Positions 4,201-7,628 of a stretch of DNA of 7,628 bases are shown here, piece after piece (position 1 is the first letter of the stretch; every line of letters begins with the position of its first letter). The notes under the pieces were generated by a model, which made no database searches, was not told the DNA's origin, and was given only the letters and a program-made list of their open reading frames with translations. Source of the DNA: CAZGYE01 sp964530165 (GTDB taxonomy: Bacteria; Planctomycetota; Planctomycetia; Planctomycetales; Planctomycetaceae); contig CAZGYE010000284.1 in the NCBI GenBank assembly GCA_964530165.1, positions 1 to 7,628 on the forward strand, read 5' to 3'. The position numbers and the translations under genes are program-made.

Positions 4201-7185
4201 CTACTGGAAGTCCGGCCCGCTGATCCGCTCGCCGCGCCGCTGACGCGCTTGATCGTCCCGATTGAACGTGCCGTAAAACAACGCGTTGGCATCCATCCAG
4301 GTCGCCAATCGTTCGATCTCTTCGTCGCTGAGTACGACCTTCTCGTGGCCTTTGAGCAGCAGCTTCATCAGGCTGCTGCCCAGCGCCCCGAAGTGACCGG
4401 GCTTGCTGAGCGGCTCGCTGTTGACCTGGCGGAAGTCGCCTTTTCTGCCTCCCCAGGCCGAGTAAGTCACCCGCGGCGCCAGCGCGTTGTACGAAACGGT
4501 GAAGGCCCCCTCCGGCTCGCCGGTCAGCACGACGCCGCCGTCCGGCTTCTTGCGGCTGTGACAACTCACGCACCGTTTGTCGAGCAGCGGCTGCACCAGG
4601 ATCGCATAATTGAGCGGGTTGGAGCCGTCAGGGCCTGGTTGGATCGTCGAGGGCGGCCGCAGCGAAGCCAGGGGCAAACGGCTCGCGGGCGGTGCGATGA
4701 TGCGGCGTTCGTGACAGCCGGTGCAGGAGACGACCTCCCCCGGCTGAAGGTAGGTGATGCTGCGCATGATTTGCACCGCCTGTCCCCGCGCATCGAGAGC
4801 CTGGAACGAGAGCGGAATGCCCGCCGGAGCGCGAAAATACGCGGAACCGTCCGGCTCGACCGGCACCGTTCCCACGACCTGCTTGCCCGGAGAAGCGTTG
4901 GGAAGCCCGACACGCGGCCAATTGATGCCCGGCGTCGATTTGGGCAACACCTGCACGATGCGAAGCCGTTTGATGGAACCTACGGGCAGCGGCGGATCGG
5001 CCTCGTAGACGTTCTGTACGAAAAACATCCCCTCCGGAAGTTCAGAAGCCACCGTCGACCGCGCACCGGATGAATCCGGCTTCGGACTCTGGACTCTCGA
5101 CTCTGAACTCTCGACTCCCGCCACGACACCCGGGTCCACAGGCCGCACCAGCGCCGGGCGCCGGCGAGCTCGCAGCGGAACCGGCCAGAGGCTGCCAATG
5201 TTCAGATCGCGATACAACAGCTCCTTGTTGCCGAAACGGTCCACCAGATAAACGCCGAACATGTTGGCCGCATTGGCACCCGGCTCGCCGATCAGAGGAT
5301 CGAAGCTGTACGCGGCGAGGAAATAACTCTCCGAAAGCGGATAGGGGCTTTTGTAGCAGTGCCCCGGCCAGCGCTTCTGTTCCGGGGGCACGGCCGGCGG
5401 TTTGTGGATGCCCGCCGCCGCATGCCAGCCGCGGGGCAACATGCTGGTCTCGCTCTCCGGAAACAGTGCGTCGGGCGTCAGCCGCGTGATCGCCTGCAGC
5501 CCGTCGACGCCACGGTTCACGTCGACCAAAATGATCGAGCCGGCCGTCATCGCGTGATGGGCCCCAGCGGTGGCCATCACGCGTTGAGATCCCGGCACCG
5601 GCTGCGCCTCCCAGATGCCGACCGGGTTGAAAGTGTTGTTCCCGAAAAAGATCGCGGGGTTGCTGCCGTCGGGCCGGGTGGTCCAAAGCTGCTCGTAGTA
5701 GACCGCGTGCCGATCGACGTAATCCCAGCGGGTGAAAATGACGTGGCCGCTGTGGAGCACGGCCGGGTCCCATTCTTGTGTCTCGTGGAAAGAAATGGGA
5801 TGGGCGTGCGATCCGTCGGCCTCGGCGACGGCCAACGTGTAGTTCTCGCAGCCGTGGCCCGGACTGCCTCCGCAGCGATGCCAGCCGCCCCGACGCGTCG
5901 AGACGAACACGATCTTACCAGCGGGCAGATACCGCGGCGAGAAGTCGTCGAAAGGCCCGTCGGTGAGACGCCGCAGACGCGAGCCGTCGGCGGCCATCTC
6001 ATAAAGGTGGAAATGCCGGCCGCGATCTCCGTCGATGCCTTTCGGCGGCGGCGTGTCGACCGGGCAGAAAGAGAACAGCACCCGGTCGCCTGCGTAGGAA
6101 ACAGCGGGGTGCTGGTAACTTCCCTGCGGCAGCTCGCCGGCGGCCAGTTGTCGGCACTGCATCGACTCGCCCGGAGCGTCGAGCACGAAGACGCCGCCCC
6201 CCGGCCGCGCAAACCGGCCCACGTACTGTGTGAGCTCATGGCTGAAACTCCCCGGCGCTTCCTTCACGAACAACAGCGGACCGAACCCAGCCAGCGGGTT
6301 GGAAAAGACAATCTGCCGGCGCAGGTGGTGCACCCGCCGCCAGAGATCCTCGGACCGCGACGAATCGGCTTTTTGTGCCGACGACAACTCTTTCCACTCT
6401 CGCCACAGCGCCTGCCAACGGGTCGGGTGGTCGCCGAGCGTCGCACCCGCGGCCTGCAGGTCGCGGATCAAGCGGTCGCCCCGGCGGAGGGTCCGTTCGG
6501 TGGCGGCTGCGTAGGTGCTCGGAACCCGCTGGGTGCCGATGCCGTCTTGCATCCGCCAGTCCCACCCGATGAGCGCCTCTTCGATGGGCTTCCTGAGGGA
6601 AGGCAGAACTGGCGCCGCATGTGGTCCGTCCTTAATCGCGGCGACCGAGACGGGAACCTCGACGGAACGGTCCCCGATCTTCAGCCGAATGTTTCGCCAG
6701 CGAACGGCCGCATCCGCAGACCGGCCCCGTGTTCCAAAATGCATCGTGAGCCCCGACGGGCTTCCCCGCCCGCTGAGCTGAAGCTGCAATGTCTTGTTTT
6801 CGCCCAGCAGCGTGGCGGAAGTCGCCTTCGCTCCGCCGGCGGAGATGTCCGCCTCGGCCGTCTGACCGTCGACGAGCGTCACCTCGGCAGTCACCAGAAA
6901 CGGCCCGGTCAGTGCCGGAGCAGTGACCGTGACGGTCACCTCTTCATCTCCGCGCACCGCGGCGAGGAACACGTTGGCAGGTTTCATCACCGCGACCTGT
7001 GGCCCGCCGCCGGCGGCAACCAGCGAGAACCCGCAGACCGACGCACTCGACGGCGGCGCCGCTTTGCCGCAGAGCGTGACCTTGGCCTCAGCAAAGTCGA
7101 TCGCCTCGGCTCGAAGAACCGGACGTGAGAAACCCAACACGAGTGTCAGGCACAAGGGCACAACAGCGAACCCGCCAAATTTCAT
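4201..7185 (-). CDS. HzsA-related exported diheme cytochrome/propeller protein
   Basis: A 994-aa protein resembling the alpha subunit of hydrazine synthase, a family widespread in planctomycetes that do not make hydrazine. Residues 1-28 form a signal peptide (basic start, hydrophobic core, LRAEA end). Residues about 30-185 are a beta-rich domain. Residues 196-292 are helical and Trp/Arg-rich. From about 300 to 665 is a TolB/WD40-like propeller, with blades such as 'DGSRLRRLTDG' 400-410 and 'FSPRYLPAGKIVFVSTRRG' 415-433, and a C438/C446 pair. The C-terminal part carries two c-type heme motifs, C821TGCH825 and C872VSCH876; the second sits in a planctomycete cytochrome-c-like region ending near WMDANALFYG (963-972). 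It should therefore act outside the cytoplasm in electron transfer or redox chemistry; the substrate is unknown. No HzsB- or HzsC-like gene is seen in the window. A heptamer repeat lies in frame at residues 689-701, in a loop. The start at 7185 is set by AGGAGG 6 nt upstream. First gene of a two-gene operon. Confidence 0.9.
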   Translation of the reverse strand: MKFGGFAVVPLCLTLVLGFSRPVLRAEAIDFAEAKVTLCGKAAPPSSASVCGFSLVAAGGGPQVAVMKPANVFLAAVRGDEEVTVTVTAPALTGPFLVTAEVTLVDGQTAEADISAGGAKATSATLLGENKTLQLQLSGRGSPSGLTMHFGTRGRSADAAVRWRNIRLKIGDRSVEVPVSVAAIKDGPHAAPVLPSLRKPIEEALIGWDWRMQDGIGTQRVPSTYAAATERTLRRGDRLIRDLQAAGATLGDHPTRWQALWREWKELSSAQKADSSRSEDLWRRVHHLRRQIVFSNPLAGFGPLLFVKEAPGSFSHELTQYVGRFARPGGGVFVLDAPGESMQCRQLAAGELPQGSYQHPAVSYAGDRVLFSFCPVDTPPPKGIDGDRGRHFHLYEMAADGSRLRRLTDGPFDDFSPRYLPAGKIVFVSTRRGGWHRCGGSPGHGCENYTLAVAEADGSHAHPISFHETQEWDPAVLHSGHVIFTRWDYVDRHAVYYEQLWTTRPDGSNPAIFFGNNTFNPVGIWEAQPVPGSQRVMATAGAHHAMTAGSIILVDVNRGVDGLQAITRLTPDALFPESETSMLPRGWHAAAGIHKPPAVPPEQKRWPGHCYKSPYPLSESYFLAAYSFDPLIGEPGANAANMFGVYLVDRFGNKELLYRDLNIGSLWPVPLRARRRPALVRPVDPGVVAGVESSESRVQSPKPDSSGARSTVASELPEGMFFVQNVYEADPPLPVGSIKRLRIVQVLPKSTPGINWPRVGLPNASPGKQVVGTVPVEPDGSAYFRAPAGIPLSFQALDARGQAVQIMRSITYLQPGEVVSCTGCHERRIIAPPASRLPLASLRPPSTIQPGPDGSNPLNYAILVQPLLDKRCVSCHSRKKPDGGVVLTGEPEGAFTVSYNALAPRVTYSAWGGRKGDFRQVNSEPLSKPGHFGALGSSLMKLLLKGHEKVVLSDEEIERLATWMDANALFYGTFNRDDQARQRRGERISGPDFQ
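5085..5119. repeat. Five-copy heptanucleotide tandem repeat inside the HzsA-like gene
   Basis: Five consecutive 7-bp units beginning at 5085, 5092, 5099, 5106 and 5113 fit RACTCYS: GACTCTG twice, GACTCTC, AACTCTC and GACTCCC. The tract encodes residues 689-701 of the HzsA-like protein (ESRVQS-type sequence) in a hydrophilic linker between the propeller and the C-terminal heme region. Because 35 is not a multiple of three, simple insertion of the tract alone would shift the frame, so at least one extra base or a compensating change must have accompanied it. From memory, similar GAGTC-rich tracts recur in planctomycete genomes. Confidence 0.8.
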
Positions 7186-7191
7186 CGCCGG

Positions 7192-7197
7192 CCTCCT
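7192..7197 (-). promoter_or_regulatory. Ribosome binding site deciding the HzsA-like start
   Basis: The minus strand reads AGGAGG, 6 nt, then ATG at 7185-7183, immediately followed by a clear signal peptide. This rules out the longer in-frame start at 7353, whose extra 56 codons would be translated from the palindrome-rich intergenic DNA. Confidence 0.85.
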
Positions 7198-7288
7198 GAG
7201 CAGAAAGAGTGCGCACTCGCTCCAACCAGTGGAGACGACTCTCTCCGGTTCGAGCGTCCCAATTGACAGTGACTTCGGACCGGCAAAG

Positions 7289-7334
7289 CCCGCCGGTGGC
7301 ATCCGGCGGGACCCGGCGGCATCCGGCAGGTCCC
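7289..7334. repeat. Overlapping GC-rich palindromes and a 20-bp direct repeat
   Basis: CCCGCCGG-TGGCAT-CCGGCGGG (7289-7310) is a perfect 8-bp stem with a 6-nt loop. It overlaps a second, imperfect hairpin at 7308-7334 (outer arms GGGACC/GGTCCC, 10 of 12 pairs by eye, loop CAT). The same DNA is also a direct repeat of 20-bp units at 7295-7314 and 7315-7334, 17 of 20 identical, each containing GGCATCCGGC. This looks like a duplicated palindromic unit. Confidence 0.75.
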
Positions 7335-7338
7335 ACGA

Positions 7339-7403
7339 CCCACGGGCTGCCACCCGTGGGCTTTCATGCGGAATCGCGGCTCAGCGGGAGCTTCGCCCTC
7401 CCG
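7339..7403. repeat. Second bipartite palindromic element upstream of the HzsA-like gene
   Basis: On the plus strand: the perfect hairpin CCCACGGG-CTGCCA-CCCGTGGG (7339-7360), a C, the decamer TTTCATGCGG (7362-7371), a 13-nt spacer (7372-7384), then the hairpin CGGGAG-CTTCGCC-CTCCCG (7385-7403). The layout and the decamer are the same as at 4083-4146, but the arm sequences are unrelated. The right hairpin, read on the minus strand, would encode the REGEAPAEP-like string that I recall as a frequent spurious reading of a dispersed planctomycete repeat. Confidence 0.78.
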
Positions 7404-7430
7404 AAGTCGTGTTTTGAAACTGCTATTAGC

Positions 7431-7454
7431 GTATCGGATGTCATCGTTCGATAC
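7431..7454. repeat. Short inverted repeat after the right-edge gene
   Basis: GTATCG (7431-7436) and CGATAC (7449-7454) are perfect 6-bp arms separated by 12 bp, lying 25 bp beyond the stop codon of the right-edge gene. It could be an operator-like or 3' hairpin site. With such short arms it could equally be chance. Confidence 0.3.
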
Positions 7455-7478
7455 AAACCCGCCGTCAACCCGCACCGG

Positions 7479-7628
7479 TCAGCGAGAGACGATCCAGTGG
7501 GGGCTCGACCAGGCGAGATGGCCGCGTGCGACGCTTGTGTTGCCCCGATAGTGTTTCGAGCTTCCTTCCTGGGCGATCTCCCAGTAGTACCAATGTTCGC
7601 CCTTGGAAAGTCCGTCCTCCTCGAAAAC
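7479..7628 (-). CDS. 3' end of an unrecognised gene entering from the right edge
   Basis: Fifty codons in an open minus-strand frame end with TGA at 7481-7479. The 49 visible residues begin VFEEDGLSKGEHWYYWE and end HLAWSSPHWIVSR. The composition is protein-like: four Trp, three Tyr, a short beta-type 'HWYYWEI' stretch and balanced charge, unlike the Arg/Pro-rich strings typical of non-coding frames in this GC-rich DNA. No start is visible because the gene is truncated by the window. I do not recognise the family. It is co-directional with the HzsA-like gene but separated by 293 bp of palindromes, so it is probably a separate transcription unit or the distal end of one. Confidence 0.65.
   Translation of the reverse strand, partial: VFEEDGLSKGEHWYYWEIAQEGSSKHYRGNTSVARGHLAWSSPHWIVSR

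Larger units (their letters stand above)
7186..7478. other. Palindrome-rich intergenic region upstream of the HzsA-like gene
   Basis: This 293-bp region separates the right-edge gene from the HzsA-like start. It holds the ribosome binding site near 7192 and a cluster of palindromes from 7289 to 7403. It must also carry any operon promoter, but I cannot identify convincing -35/-10 boxes. The palindromes lie where a 3' untranslated region of the upstream gene would be, so they may cap that transcript. None has the U-tract of a classical intrinsic terminator. Confidence 0.6.

Noticed and set aside
4178..4573. 132-codon N-terminal extension of the propeller reading frame
   Set aside because: It overlaps the 3' end of the HzsA-like gene in another frame, is Arg/Gln-rich, and the ribosome binding site at 4187-4192 with a signal peptide supports the start at 4177.
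5359..7128. 589-codon plus-strand open frame
   Set aside because: It is antisense to the HzsA-like gene with its CXXCH motifs and TolB-like blades. The plus-strand translation is Arg-rich and featureless.
7186..7475. Minus-strand open frame reading REGEAPAEP-like sequence
   Set aside because: It is the translation of the palindromic repeat cluster and runs through intergenic DNA; no ribosome binding site and no domain.

Overview
The window reads as a high-GC chromosomal segment of a planctomycete, probably from the Pirellulales side of the phylum. The main reasons are the gene families: a diheme 'HzsA-related' cytochrome/propeller protein, and a very large exported PQQ-like (BamB-like) propeller with a methyltransferase-like front domain. 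The DNA also carries short dispersed palindromes and heptamer repeats that I associate with these genomes. This assignment comes from recognition by eye; no database was searched.

Everything recognisable as coding lies on the minus strand, so transcription runs right to left. From right to left: (i) the 3' end of an unrecognised gene entering from the right edge (7479-7628). (ii) A roughly 290-bp intergenic stretch (7186-7478) packed with GC-rich palindromes. (iii) An exported 994-aa HzsA-like protein with two CXXCH heme motifs (4201-7185). (iv) After a 23-bp gap, an exported 1043-aa PQQ-like propeller protein (1046-4177). (v) A 236-bp non-coding gap. (vi) A 231-aa PIG-L/LmbE-type deacetylase (114-809). 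(vii) A possible gene start running off the left edge (1-50). Three of the complete or partial gene starts are set by Shine-Dalgarno sequences visible on the minus strand; the fourth, at the left edge, is weaker.

The HzsA-like and PQQ-like genes almost certainly form an operon. Both products carry signal peptides and are predicted to act outside the cytoplasm, one with two covalent hemes and one as a many-bladed propeller. A shared periplasmic redox or scaffold role is plausible, but no substrate can be read from the sequence. The PIG-L protein has no signal peptide and would act in the cytoplasm on an N-acetylated sugar-like substrate. Its link to the other two is only positional.

The most unusual signal is in the repeats. 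Two bipartite palindromic elements, one inside the start of the PQQ gene and one upstream of the HzsA-like gene, share the layout hairpin, TTTCATGCGG, short spacer ending CAGCGG, hairpin. Their hairpin arms are unrelated in sequence. One of them lies in frame within the signal-peptide region. Separately, two 35-bp tracts each contain exactly five heptamers: one lies just after the PIG-L stop codon and the other inside the HzsA-like coding sequence. The window therefore records small palindromic and heptameric elements entering genes without breaking them.
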